Below are positions 49,606 to 59,120 of a stretch of DNA of 64,000 nt, piece by piece. The notes under the pieces were generated by a model, which made no database searches, was not told where the DNA came from, and saw nothing but the letters and a program-made list of their open reading frames with translations. Numbering within the stretch: the first letter of the stretch is position 1; every line of letters starts with the position of its first letter. The stretch comes from an uncultured Alphaproteobacteria bacterium (GTDB lineage Bacteria > Pseudomonadota > Alphaproteobacteria > Rhizobiales > Aestuariivirgaceae), in assembly GCA_945957365.1 (NCBI GenBank), contig CAMFKI010000001.1, positions 124,001 through 188,000 on the forward strand. The letters run 5' to 3'. Made by a program: the position numbers and the translations under genes.

Positions 49606-51507
49606 ATGCGGTCGTTTTTCCTGGTTCTTCTGGCGGCGATCGTCCTCGCGTCGCCGGCGCGCGCGGCCGATCGCACCCTGCTCGCGCCCTTCGGTGCAGC
49701 CAGCACTCTCGACATGACGCCCGCGGCGGCGGGTCTGCTGCAGAGCCTGCAGAAGACGGCGGCCGCCCGTGGCCACGTCAAGGTCATCGTCGGCCTGCGC
49801 GTGCCCTTTGCCGCCGACGACGCACTGGACGCGGCGCCGCGTGCCGCCCAGCGCCAAGACATCGCGGCCGCATCGGGCGCGTTGCGCGCCCGTTTCGCCG
49901 CCGCTGCCGCGCGCCACCGGGGCGCGGTGCAGAGCTTCGACGCGCTGCCCTTCATGGCGATGGACGTGACCGGGCCGGAACTCGCGGCGCTCGCCGCCGA
50001 TCCGCTGGTGCTGAGCCTCAGCCCGGATTTCAAGCTGCGCCGAAGCCTCGCGGAGTCCGGCCCCCTGATCCACGCACCGGAGGCCTGGGCTGAGGGCTAC
50101 TCCGGCCAGGGCCAGACCATCGCCATCCTCGACACCGGGGTCGACAGCACGCATCCCTTCCTCGCCGGAAAGGTGGTGTCAGAGGCGTGCTATTCGAAGG
50201 GCGGCTATTGCCCGCAAGGCACCACCTCCTCGACGGCGGCGGGATCGGCGCTGCCCTGCCCCTTGGCCGAACCCTGCGCCCATGGCACGCACGTGGCGGG
50301 CATCGCGGCCGGCCGTGGCGAAAGCGCCTCCGGCATCGCCCGTGACGCCACGCTGATCGCCATCCAGGTCTTCAGCCCGGATCCCTCGGACCCCACCGAC
50401 ATCACCGCATGGTACAGCGACGTGCTGGCCGGGCTGAACCGCGTCTACCAGCTCCGCAACAGCTACCCGATCGCCGCCGTGAACCTCAGCCTCGGCGGCG
50501 GGCGCTATTCCGGCACCTGCGACCGCGCGTATCCGGCGATGACCGCGGCCATCGCCAATCTGCGCAGTGCCGGCATCGCGACGGTCATCGCCGCCGGCAA
50601 CGAGTACTACACCGATTCCATCGCCTTTCCGGCCTGCATCTCGAGCGCCATCAGCGTCGCGGCGGTATCCGATTCGGATTGGGGGCCGTGCTTCGACGGA
50701 ACGCCGACCGCGGCCGACAAGATTGCCTGCTATTCCAACGATGCACCCTTCGTTTCGCTGCTGGCGCCGGGCTCGTCCATCACCTCATCGGTGCCAGGCG
50801 GCGGCTACGAGACCTGGCACGGCACGTCGATGGCCAGTCCGCATGTCGCCGGCGCCTTCGCCGTGATGAAGCAGCGTGCGCCGAATGCCAGCGTCTCCGA
50901 CATGCTCGCGGCCTTCCAGAAAACCGGTGCGCCGGTGACCGACGGGCGCGGCACGGTGCCATTCTCCCGCCCCCGGATCGATGTCGCCGCGGCGCTCACG
51001 CAGTTCGTCACCCTCAGCTATACCGCCACGGGTGACGGCAGCGGCACCGCGAGCTTCAAGACCGCGCAGGGCACCACCACCTGCAATGCCGATTGCGACA
51101 TCACCCTGGTTCTGGGAACGGCGGTGACCGCCAGCATCAAGCCTGCCAAGGGATCGGCCCTGACCGGCTGGTCGGGGGCCTGCAGCGGGCGTGGCGCCTG
51201 CAACTTCACCGTCAGTGCCGCCATCACCCTCACCGCCAGCTTCGGCCCGGCCTCGACCTTCGATCTGACTTACACAAGGGTGGGGAGCGGCGCGGGCGCG
51301 GTGCTGTTCAGAACGGCGGCCGCCGCCGCGAATTGTGCCGAAAGCTGCAGCCAGACCTACAATCAGGGAACGCTCGTCATGCTGACGGCGAGGCCCGCCC
51401 GGCACTCGCGCTTCACCGGATGGTCAGGCGCCTGCGGACGCAGGAAACTCTGCATCCTCAACATGTCGATGGCGAAATCGGTGACGGCCAGCTTCAGCGG
51501 CCGTTGA
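49606..51507 (+). CDS. Secreted S8 subtilisin-like protease with two C-terminal repeats
   Basis: A 633-residue exported serine protease. A signal peptide (residues 1-20, ending ARA) is followed by an inhibitor-like propeptide (about 25-145) and the S8 catalytic domain. The triad is D176 in AILDTGVDSTHP, H226 in CAHGTHVAG and S408 in WHGTSMASPHVAG, with oxyanion N332. After residue 465 come two Cys-containing repeats of about 75 residues of the InlB B-repeat type (GTAVTASIKPAKGSALTGWSG and a similar second copy), each with WSGAC and an end in TASF. These repeats probably bind surfaces or substrates. It is followed 7 bases later by a convergent barrel gene. Confidence 0.88.
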   Translation: MRSFFLVLLAAIVLASPARAADRTLLAPFGAASTLDMTPAAAGLLQSLQKTAAARGHVKVIVGLRVPFAADDALDAAPRAAQRQDIAAASGALRARFAAAAARHRGAVQSFDALPFMAMDVTGPELAALAADPLVLSLSPDFKLRRSLAESGPLIHAPEAWAEGYSGQGQTIAILDTGVDSTHPFLAGKVVSEACYSKGGYCPQGTTSSTAAGSALPCPLAEPCAHGTHVAGIAAGRGESASGIARDATLIAIQVFSPDPSDPTDITAWYSDVLAGLNRVYQLRNSYPIAAVNLSLGGGRYSGTCDRAYPAMTAAIANLRSAGIATVIAAGNEYYTDSIAFPACISSAISVAAVSDSDWGPCFDGTPTAADKIACYSNDAPFVSLLAPGSSITSSVPGGGYETWHGTSMASPHVAGAFAVMKQRAPNASVSDMLAAFQKTGAPVTDGRGTVPFSRPRIDVAAALTQFVTLSYTATGDGSGTASFKTAQGTTTCNADCDITLVLGTAVTASIKPAKGSALTGWSGACSGRGACNFTVSAAITLTASFGPASTFDLTYTRVGSGAGAVLFRTAAAAANCAESCSQTYNQGTLVMLTARPARHSRFTGWSGACGRRKLCILNMSMAKSVTASFSGR

Positions 51508-51514
51508 ACGGGCC

Positions 51515-52216
51515 TCAGAAGCGGTAGTTCACGCCCAGCACGGCAGAGCCGATGTTCTGGTTGAAGGTATACTTGTAGGTATTCCCCCAGGAGGCATTCT
51601 TGTAGGAGAGGTCGATGTCGTTATCGCCCAGCATCGTATAGTCATATTCGGCGAAGGCCGACCAGTTCGGCGCGAACTTCCATTCGACGCCACCGCCCAC
51701 CAGCCAGCCCTGCAGGCGGTTGTCGTCGGAGCTGCCGGAATAGCCCCCGTTGCCTTCCTTGTCGGTATATTTGAAGCTGCCGAAAGCGAGGCCGCCCTTG
51801 CCATAGGCGAGGACGTCGGGCTGCAGCAGATAGCCGATGCGCGCGTTGAGCGAGCCGAAGGTGGTGAGTTCCGTGGTCAGCTTTTCGCCGGAGCTGAATT
51901 CCTTGCTGCTGTCGGTGGCCGCGATCGAGGTCATTGCCTGGATGCCGAGGACGATGCTGTCAATCTGGTAGTCGAAGCCGAACTGGATGCCGCCGCCGGG
52001 GCCGTTGCCATTCTGGCTGCCGGCGTTGAAGCCGTCATGGGTCACGTTGTTGATGGTCTGGGTCGGCGCCTTCGCGTCGGCGGAAATGAAGTTCCAGTTG
52101 GCGTTGGCGCCGATGTAGAAGCCGGTCCAGCTGCTGGCCGGAGGGAGGTCGCCTGCCAAACACGAGGTGGCCATCAGCCCAAGCGCGGCGACGGCGGACA
52201 ACAGGGTGCGGGACAT
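51515..52216 (-). CDS. Outer-membrane beta-barrel protein, Omp25/31-like
   Basis: A 233-residue outer-membrane porin-like protein. The signal peptide ends near SCLA-GD (residue 22). The mature part starts with SSWTGFYIGANANWNF and alternates polar and aromatic residues; it ends in VLGVNYRF with the C-terminal Phe needed by the BAM complex. The GYLLQPDVLAYGKGGLAFG and WSAFAEYDYTMLG strands are typical of the rhizobial Omp25/31 (OmpA-like, eight-strand) family. It is convergent with the protease. Confidence 0.85.
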   Translation of the reverse strand: MSRTLLSAVAALGLMATSCLAGDLPPASSWTGFYIGANANWNFISADAKAPTQTINNVTHDGFNAGSQNGNGPGGGIQFGFDYQIDSIVLGIQAMTSIAATDSSKEFSSGEKLTTELTTFGSLNARIGYLLQPDVLAYGKGGLAFGSFKYTDKEGNGGYSGSSDDNRLQGWLVGGGVEWKFAPNWSAFAEYDYTMLGDNDIDLSYKNASWGNTYKYTFNQNIGSAVLGVNYRF

Positions 52217-52530
52217 GGAAACCTCTCAGCGGGATATTTGCCGGAAATTGGCACAGCTACGTGCCGCCTGCAACCGGAACCTGCCATGCTAGATCGCCGC
52301 ATGCACAAGATGAAAGGTCGCGAGCCGCAGCCGCCGTACAAGGGCCACGCCCCGCTCAACCGGGATGTGGCGGAGGGCCCGTTGCCTGCTTCTTCGACAA
52401 CGGAACGAACCTTCGACCCCCTGCTTAAGCATCAGTTGCAAACCACTGAAATGACGAGGTTTGCATCCAACGATGCGGCGCTTTCGCCTGAGCCGTGGCA
52501 AGACGCAATGGCGCGAATTTGCGGCTCACG
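52217..52530. other. Intergenic region between the barrel gene and the aldehyde dehydrogenases
   Basis: About 310 bases that should hold the barrel promoter and the end of the dehydrogenase transcript. One short open frame (52286-52546, plus strand, 86 codons) runs into the dehydrogenase 3' end but has no ribosome site or known family. No repeat or terminator was recognised. Confidence 0.4.
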
Positions 52531-53964
52531 TCATGGCAGACCGTAGCCCACGATGCCCTTGGTCTCGAGGAAGTCATGGATGCCCCAGTCGGCATATTCG
52601 CGGCCGTTGCCGGACTGCTTGTAGCCGCCGAAGGGCGCGTGCGTGTCCCAGTCGGGGTAGTTGATGTTGACCGTGCCGGCCCTGAGCCGTGCCGCGACGC
52701 CGCGGGCATGGGCCAGGTCGGAGGAACTGACATAGGCGGCCAGGCCGTAGACCGTGTCGTTGGCGTAGCACACCGCCTCGTCCTCGCTGTCGTAGGGCAG
52801 GATCGACAGCACCGGACCGAAGATCTCCTCGCGCGAGATGGTCATGTCGTGGCGGACGTTGCCGAACACGGTGGGGCGCACGAAGTAGCCGCGGTTCAGC
52901 CCGGCAGGGCGCCCCATGCCGCCGCACACCAGTGTCGCACCCTCGTCGATGCCGGACTGGATCAGGCGCTGCACCTTGTCGAACTGCGCCTGGCTCACCA
53001 GCGGGCCCAAAACCGTCGCGGCATCGCGCGGGTCGCCCACGATGTTGGTCTCGGCGGCGCGGCGGGCGATGTCGAGGGCCTCGTCGTGGCGGGCGCGCGG
53101 CACGAACATGCGGGTTGGCGCATCGCAGGACTGGCCGGTGTTGGCGAAGCACAGGTTGGTTCCCGTGCTCACCGCCACCTCGAAATCGGCATCGGCCAGG
53201 ATGATGTTGGGCGACTTTCCGCCCAGTTCCTGCGCCACGCGCTTCACCGTATCGGCGGCTGCCTTGGCGACCAGGATGCCGGCGCGCGTCGAACCGGTGA
53301 AGGACATCATGTCGATCAGAGGATGGGCTGACATGGCCGCGCCCGCCGTGGGTCCGTCACCGTTCACGAGGTTGAACACGCCCTTGGGCGTTCCCGCCTG
53401 ATGCATGATCTCGGCGAAGATCAGGCCTGAGACCGGCGCGATCTCGGAAGGCTTCAGCACCATGGTGCAGCCCGCGGCGATCGCCGGCGCCACCTTGCAG
53501 ACGATCTGGTTCAACGGCCAGTTCCACGGCGTGATGAGGCCCACCGTGCCGATGGCCTCGCGCACGATGCGCGAGGTGCCGCGCTGCTCGGTGAAGGAGA
53601 AGGTCTCGAGCGCCTTGATGGTGGCTTCGAGATGCACCTGCCCCGCCCATACCTGCGCGGCCTTGGCGAAGGACAAGGGCGCGCCCATCTCCATCGACAC
53701 CGCCTCGGCGATCTCGTCCCAGCGTGAATTATAGATCTCGAGGACGCGGCGGAGCAGCGACAGACGCTCCTCTCGGCTCGACTGGCTCCAGACCGGGAAG
53801 GCGGCATGGGCCGCCTTCACGGCCCGGTCCACGTCCTCCGGCGAGGCGAGCGCGATTTTCGTGAAGGCCTCCTCGGTCGCCGGGTTGATGACGTCGAGGG
53901 TGCGGTCAGTCAGCGGCTTGACCCACTGACCGTCGATGAAGAACTGCAGGTTGTTGGTCATCAT
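52531..53964 (-). CDS. Aldehyde dehydrogenase, tandem copy 2
   Basis: A 477-residue NAD(P)-dependent aldehyde dehydrogenase. The catalytic Cys is in NTGQSCDAPTRM, the general-base Glu in [11 protein letters not shown], and the coenzyme region reads LITPWNWPLNQIVCKVAPAIAAGC. The C-terminal [23 protein letters not shown] is typical of the family. Six bases separate it from a closely similar gene upstream, with which it shares long identical motifs. Its substrate is unknown, and both copies depend on the upstream promoter and Mo-box at 55481. Confidence 0.92.
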   Translation of the reverse strand: MMTNNLQFFIDGQWVKPLTDRTLDVINPATEEAFTKIALASPEDVDRAVKAAHAAFPVWSQSSREERLSLLRRVLEIYNSRWDEIAEAVSMEMGAPLSFAKAAQVWAGQVHLEATIKALETFSFTEQRGTSRIVREAIGTVGLITPWNWPLNQIVCKVAPAIAAGCTMVLKPSEIAPVSGLIFAEIMHQAGTPKGVFNLVNGDGPTAGAAMSAHPLIDMMSFTGSTRAGILVAKAAADTVKRVAQELGGKSPNIILADADFEVAVSTGTNLCFANTGQSCDAPTRMFVPRARHDEALDIARRAAETNIVGDPRDAATVLGPLVSQAQFDKVQRLIQSGIDEGATLVCGGMGRPAGLNRGYFVRPTVFGNVRHDMTISREEIFGPVLSILPYDSEDEAVCYANDTVYGLAAYVSSSDLAHARGVAARLRAGTVNINYPDWDTHAPFGGYKQSGNGREYADWGIHDFLETKGIVGYGLP

Positions 53965-53970
53965 GTCTCC

Positions 53971-55398
53971 TCAGGCGGCTTCGTAGCCGGCGATGCCCTT
54001 GATCTCGGTCACGTCGTCGAGACCGTATTCGGCATATTCGCGCCCGTTGCCGGACTGCTTGTAGCCGCCGAAGGGAAGTGCCGTGTCCCAGGCCGGATAG
54101 TTGATGTAGACGCAGCCCGAGCGCAGCTTGCGGGCCACTTCGCGGCCCTTGGCGAGATCCTTCGTCTGGAGATAGGAGGCGAGGCCGTAGACGGTGTTGT
54201 TGGCCTCCTCCACCGCATTGTCCAGCGTGTCATAGGCCATGAGCGACAGTACCGGCCCGAAGATCTCCTCCTTCGCGATGCGCATGTCGGGCGACACGTT
54301 GGCGAAGATGGTCGGCTTCACGTAGTAGCCGCGGTTGAGGCCTTCCGGACGGCCGAGGCCGCCGGTGACGAGTTCGGCCCCTTCCTTGATGCCGCTCTCG
54401 ATCAGGTCCTGGATCTTGTTGAACTGGACTTCGCTCACCACCGGGCCGAGATGCGGGCCGTCGAGGTGAGCAGGAGCGACCTTGAACTTCTCGGCTGCGG
54501 CCTTGGCATGGCGGATCGCCTCCGGCATCTGGCCCTTCTGCACCAGCATGCGGGTCGGTGCGTTGCAGGACTGTCCGCTGTTGCCGAAGCATTTGTTGAC
54601 ACCCTTGGTGACGGCAACCGCGAGGTCGACGTCCGGGAACAGGATGTTGGCGCTCTTGCCGCCCAGCTCCTGGGAGACACGCTTCACCGAGTCTGCAGCG
54701 GACTTGGCGACGAGGATGCCGGCGCGGGTCGAACCGGTGAACGACATCATGTCGATGCCCGGATGGCGCGACATGGCATCGCCCACCGTCGGGCCGTCGC
54801 CGTTGACGAGGTTGAACACGCCCGCCGGCACGCCGGCGTCATGCATGATTTCGGCGAAGATGATGGCATCCAGCGGCGCGATTTCCGAGGGCTTCAGCAC
54901 CATGGTGCAGCCCGCCGCGATGGCGGGGCCGACCTTGCAGGTGATCTGGTTCAGGGGCCAGTTCCACGGCGTGATCATGCCGATGACGCCGATGGGCTCG
55001 CGCACCACCAGCGAGGTGCCCTTCTTGTGCTCGAACTCATAGGTCTCCAGCACCTTGCGGATGCGCTTCAGATGCGCCTCGCCCGAGGCCACCTGCTCGT
55101 TGCGGGCGAAGTCGATGGGGGCGCCCATCTCGGCGGAGATCGCCTGCGCCAGATCCTCGGCGCGGCGTTCGTATTGTGCGATGATGGCGTCGAGCAGCGT
55201 CAGGCGCTGCTGGCGCGTGGTTGCGGCGAAGCCGGGGAAGGCCTTGCGCGCGGCGGCCACAGCCTTGTCGACGTCGGCGGCACTTCCCACCGAGATCGTG
55301 GCAAAGACCTCCTCGGTCGACGGGTTGACGACGCCCAGCGTCCTCGGGGTCACGGGCTCGACCCAGCGGCCGTCGATGTAGAACTTGAGGGTGTTCAT
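53971..55398 (-). CDS. Aldehyde dehydrogenase, tandem copy 1
   Basis: A 475-residue aldehyde dehydrogenase, the first gene of the pair. The catalytic Cys is in NSGQSCNAPTRM and the Glu in VSQELGGKSAN. It begins MNTLKFYIDGRWVEPVTPRTLGVVNP in part, and the ATG at 55398 follows AAGGAGAG. It is very similar to copy 2 in the coenzyme and catalytic regions, with differences at the mouth of the substrate tunnel expected. A perfect ModE-type operator lies 82 bases upstream. The enzyme class needs no molybdenum. Confidence 0.92.
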   Translation of the reverse strand: MNTLKFYIDGRWVEPVTPRTLGVVNPSTEEVFATISVGSAADVDKAVAAARKAFPGFAATTRQQRLTLLDAIIAQYERRAEDLAQAISAEMGAPIDFARNEQVASGEAHLKRIRKVLETYEFEHKKGTSLVVREPIGVIGMITPWNWPLNQITCKVGPAIAAGCTMVLKPSEIAPLDAIIFAEIMHDAGVPAGVFNLVNGDGPTVGDAMSRHPGIDMMSFTGSTRAGILVAKSAADSVKRVSQELGGKSANILFPDVDLAVAVTKGVNKCFGNSGQSCNAPTRMLVQKGQMPEAIRHAKAAAEKFKVAPAHLDGPHLGPVVSEVQFNKIQDLIESGIKEGAELVTGGLGRPEGLNRGYYVKPTIFANVSPDMRIAKEEIFGPVLSLMAYDTLDNAVEEANNTVYGLASYLQTKDLAKGREVARKLRSGCVYINYPAWDTALPFGGYKQSGNGREYAEYGLDDVTEIKGIAGYEAA

Positions 55399-55480
55399 GG
55401 GAGGCTCTCCTTGTCCTGTCAGGGTCCGCGGCACCGCAGGGTGGCGGAGCATTTTCCGCTACCATCGGGCCGGTCGATTG

Positions 55481-55504
55481 CGTTATATCCAACTGACTAT
55501 AACG
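55481..55504. promoter_or_regulatory. ModE-type operator, perfect arms, upstream of the tandem dehydrogenases
   Basis: CGTTATA-N10-TATAACG matches the ModE consensus at all 14 arm positions and at the spacing. It lies 82 bases before the dehydrogenase start on the minus strand and 120 bases before the bestrophin start on the plus strand, so it could control either. GCGTTATATCCAA also occurs, inverted, upstream of the third dehydrogenase at 57109. Confidence 0.8.
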
Positions 55505-55624
55505 TTAGGCAAGAGCTGGTCAAGCATGGCAGGGCTGCCGTCCCGTCAGTGCGTTTGACCGCCGGCGGTGCACTGCCTAGCCTGCGAACGGCGTCGGAAC
55601 CCCCAGGATAAGGCCAGCCATGTC

Positions 55625-56523
55625 ATGATTGTCCGCGACCCGCCAAGGCCATGGGAACTGCTGTTCATCCTGCGCGGCTCGATCGTTCCCGCCATCTGGC
55701 CGCAGCTGGCCTTCGTGACGGCGCTGTCGGCGCTGGTGACCTGGCTCGATCTCTCCGGCCGCATCTCGTTTCCGGTCATTTCGCCCTTGCCCTTCTCGCT
55801 CATCGGCATTGCGCTGTCGATCTTCTCCGGCTTCCGCAACTCCGCCAGCTACGAGCGCTGGTGGGAGGGCCGCAAGCTGATCGGCCAGCTGGTCATATAC
55901 TGCCGCAGCCTGGCGCGGCTTGCGCTGGCGCATCTTGGCACTACGAGAGGCGATGCGCTGGCGCGGCTTGCCATCGCCTTCGCCCATGCACTGGCCCACC
56001 ACCTGCGCGGCGAGACGATGGGCTCCAATGTCACCCGCTTCCTGCCCCGGGACGTGACGGCCAATGCGCGCAACGCCCCCGAAGCGATCCTGATGCTGAT
56101 GAGCCGCGACATTGCCACACCGGAGGTCGCGGGCGAACTGCCGCCGCCGATGGCGCAGGCGCTGGAAGAGCAGGTGTCGGGGCTGTCGGCGGTGCTGGCG
56201 GGGCCGAGCGCATCAAGCACACGCCCCTGCCCTATGCCTATTCTCTGCTGCTTCACCGAACGGTTTACATGTTCTGCGTGCTGCTGCCCTTCGGGCTGGC
56301 ACCTTCCGCCGGGCTGTGGACGCCCATCCTCTGCGCCATTGTCGCCTATACCTTCTTCGGTCTCGATGCGCTGGGTGACGAGCTCGCCGCACCTTTCGGC
56401 TCGGGCGAGAACGCACTGCCACTCTCGGCGGTCGCGACGACGGTGGAGATCAACGTCTCGGAACAGCTGGGTCTCGGCGAACTGCCAGCCAATCCGGCGC
56501 CACGCAATTACGTGCTGAGCTGA
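55625..56523 (+). pseudogene. Bestrophin-family membrane protein, frameshifted
   Basis: Residues up to about 190 read as a bestrophin/RFP-TM family channel-like protein (WELLFILRGSIVPAIWPQL, GIALSIFSGFRNSASYERWWEGRKLIGQ in part). At the run of four G at 56200-56203 the frame is lost. One base later the other frame continues the family exactly: ERIKHTPLPYAYSLLLHRTVY, TPILCAIVAYTFFGLDALGDELAAPFG. Adding one G gives a 299-residue normal protein. The remaining sequence keeps full family character, so the shift is recent or a sequencing error in the G-run. The 3' end overlaps the chorismate mutase gene on the other strand by 16 bases. Confidence 0.85.
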
Positions 56524-56813
56524 GCATCTTTCGGACCATGGCCCATCAGCCTTTCCTCGTAGAGGCAGGACTGCTCGACGATGGCTGACCAGATGGCCGC
56601 GGCGGCGCCGGCGGGGATGCCGAGCAGGGTGGCGGTTTCCTCGCGGCTGGCGATGACCTCGAGGATGCGCTCGTCGATGCGGGCCGGCAGGCCTTCCGGC
56701 GCCTTCAGCGATGCCACCCGACTGACGATCTCGAAACGCTGTGCCAGGAGATCGAGAAGCTGCTGGTCCACCGCGTCGATCTCGGACCTGAGGCCGATGA
56801 GCTGCCGGGTCAT
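56508..56813 (-). CDS. Chorismate mutase, AroQ class
   Basis: A 101-residue helical chorismate mutase (AroQ type II) that converts chorismate to prephenate for Phe and Tyr. Key residues are R in LIGLRSEIDAVDQQLLDLLAQRFEIV in part, K in VASLKAPEG and the IDERILEVIASREE helix, ending IVEQSCLYEERLMG. The ATG at 56813 follows GAGGAAGGGC and starts the conserved helix. A terminator-like hairpin with a T-run lies directly before its ribosome site. It is divergent from aldB. Confidence 0.85.
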   Translation of the reverse strand: MTRQLIGLRSEIDAVDQQLLDLLAQRFEIVSRVASLKAPEGLPARIDERILEVIASREETATLLGIPAGAAAAIWSAIVEQSCLYEERLMGHGPKDAQLST

Positions 56814-56824
56814 GCCCTTCCTCG

Positions 56825-56859
56825 CAAAAATGAAGGGTCCGCGCTGGTGGCGCGGACCC
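56825..56859 (-). promoter_or_regulatory. Terminator-like hairpin in the chorismate mutase leader
   Basis: On the minus strand the 9-base stem GGGTCCGCG/CGCGGACCC (loop CCACCAG) is followed by TTCATTTTTG and then the ribosome site. No gene upstream needs a terminator in this direction, because aldB is divergent, so an attenuator is plausible. A 31-codon frame beginning at an ATG at 56905 crosses the hairpin and ends in ATGA with the mutase start, a possible leader peptide. Confidence 0.55.
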
Positions 56860-56946
56860 CTGACCGTCGAGCCCGTCTTTGGCAATCAGAGACCCGGAGG
56901 TTCATAGCGCCCAGAAACTGCGTCTTCCAAACAGGAGTTGCTGTAG

Positions 56947-56970
56947 CGTTATTCCCGTATAGCAATATCG
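56947..56970. promoter_or_regulatory. Weak ModE-type operator upstream of aldB / chorismate mutase
   Basis: CGTTATT-N10-AATATCG has the 10-base spacing and matches the arms at 11 of 14 positions. It shares TTATTCCCG with the site at 57057. Alone it would be weak evidence; its place next to a better site makes it worth listing. Confidence 0.45.
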
Positions 56971-57056
56971 AACTCGTCCGGCAAGACAGAAAACCATCGA
57001 TCTGTGGATAGAACTTTCGCATGCGTCGTTTTCACCTAGATACAACCCTATGGATT

Positions 57057-57080
57057 CATTATTCCCGATTGGATATAACG
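57057..57080. promoter_or_regulatory. ModE-type operator directly upstream of aldB
   Basis: CATTATT-N10-TATAACG matches 12 of 14 arm positions, with a perfect right arm. It ends 28 bases before the aldB start, a position where a bound protein would block transcription or initiation. Thirteen bases around the right arm are the inverse of the sequence at 55480-55492. Confidence 0.65.
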
Positions 57081-57108
57081 CTGGCCTGACAGAAAATGGG
57101 AGGTCATC

Positions 57109-58629
<1,521 letters not shown>

Positions 58630-58638
58630 GCAGGATCA

Positions 58639-58663
58639 GGGAGGGCGGAACATCCGCCCTCCC
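58639..58663. promoter_or_regulatory. Hairpin between aldB and the DUF779 gene
   Basis: An 11-base perfect stem GGGAGGGCGGA/TCCGCCCTCCC with an ACA loop. No T-run follows, so it should not end transcription; it may set the relative mRNA levels or processing of the two genes. Confidence 0.6.
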
Positions 58664-58683
58664 TGCCATTGGGGAGGATCATC

Positions 58684-59046
58684 ATGGTCGAACGGGTTCT
58701 CGTCACCGAGACGGCACTGGCGTGGATCGGCCGGCTGCGCGACAAGCACGGGCCGCTGATGTTCCACCAGTCGGGCGGCTGCTGCGATGGCTCGGCCCCC
58801 ATGTGCTACCCGGCCAATGAATTCCGCACCGGCGGCAGCGACGTTCTGCTGGGCGAGATCGGCGGGGCCCCCTTCTACATGGGCGCGGCGCAGTTCGAAT
58901 ACTGGCGCCATACCCAGCTCATCATCGACGCCGTTCCAGGCCGCGGATCGGGCTTTTCGATCGAGTCACCCGAAGGCATCCGCTTCCTCACCCGCAGCCG
59001 GGTGTTCACCGACGAGGAAGTGAGCGAGCTCGAGGCAGCACGCTGA
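58684..59046 (+). CDS. DUF779 protein
   Basis: A 120-residue protein of the DUF779 family. The signature QSGGCCDGSAPMCYPANEF (near residue 30-50) and YMGAAQFEYWRHTQLIIDAVPGRGSGFS in part are clear. The conserved cysteines could bind a metal, but this is an inference. The family is almost always beside AldB-type dehydrogenases and may help them; no activity is proven. GGGGAGG precedes the ATG at 58684, so the upstream in-frame ATG is not used. Confidence 0.88.
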   Translation: MVERVLVTETALAWIGRLRDKHGPLMFHQSGGCCDGSAPMCYPANEFRTGGSDVLLGEIGGAPFYMGAAQFEYWRHTQLIIDAVPGRGSGFSIESPEGIRFLTRSRVFTDEEVSELEAAR

Positions 59047-59079
59047 CCGGCCGCACGCTTGCAGGCGAGGCTCCGTCTT

Positions 59080-59103
59080 CGTTATAGTCAAATTGCAACA
59101 ACG
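59080..59103. promoter_or_regulatory. ModE-type operator upstream of moeA
   Basis: CGTTATA-N10-AACAACG matches 12 of 14 arm positions, with a perfect left arm, and ends 17 bases before the moeA start. A molybdenum-responsive site in front of a molybdenum-cofactor gene fits. Confidence 0.65.
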
Positions 59104-59120
59104 ACCATCCGAAGGCTCCC

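Noticed and set aside
52286..52546. 86-codon frame on the plus strand between the barrel gene and the dehydrogenases
   Set aside because: No ribosome site, no recognisable family, and it runs into the dehydrogenase 3' end. It could still be real, but the support is too thin.
53971..55398. Tandem dehydrogenases considered as one frameshifted or duplicated assembly artefact
   Set aside because: The two genes have different sequences throughout, separate starts with ribosome sites, and separate stops.
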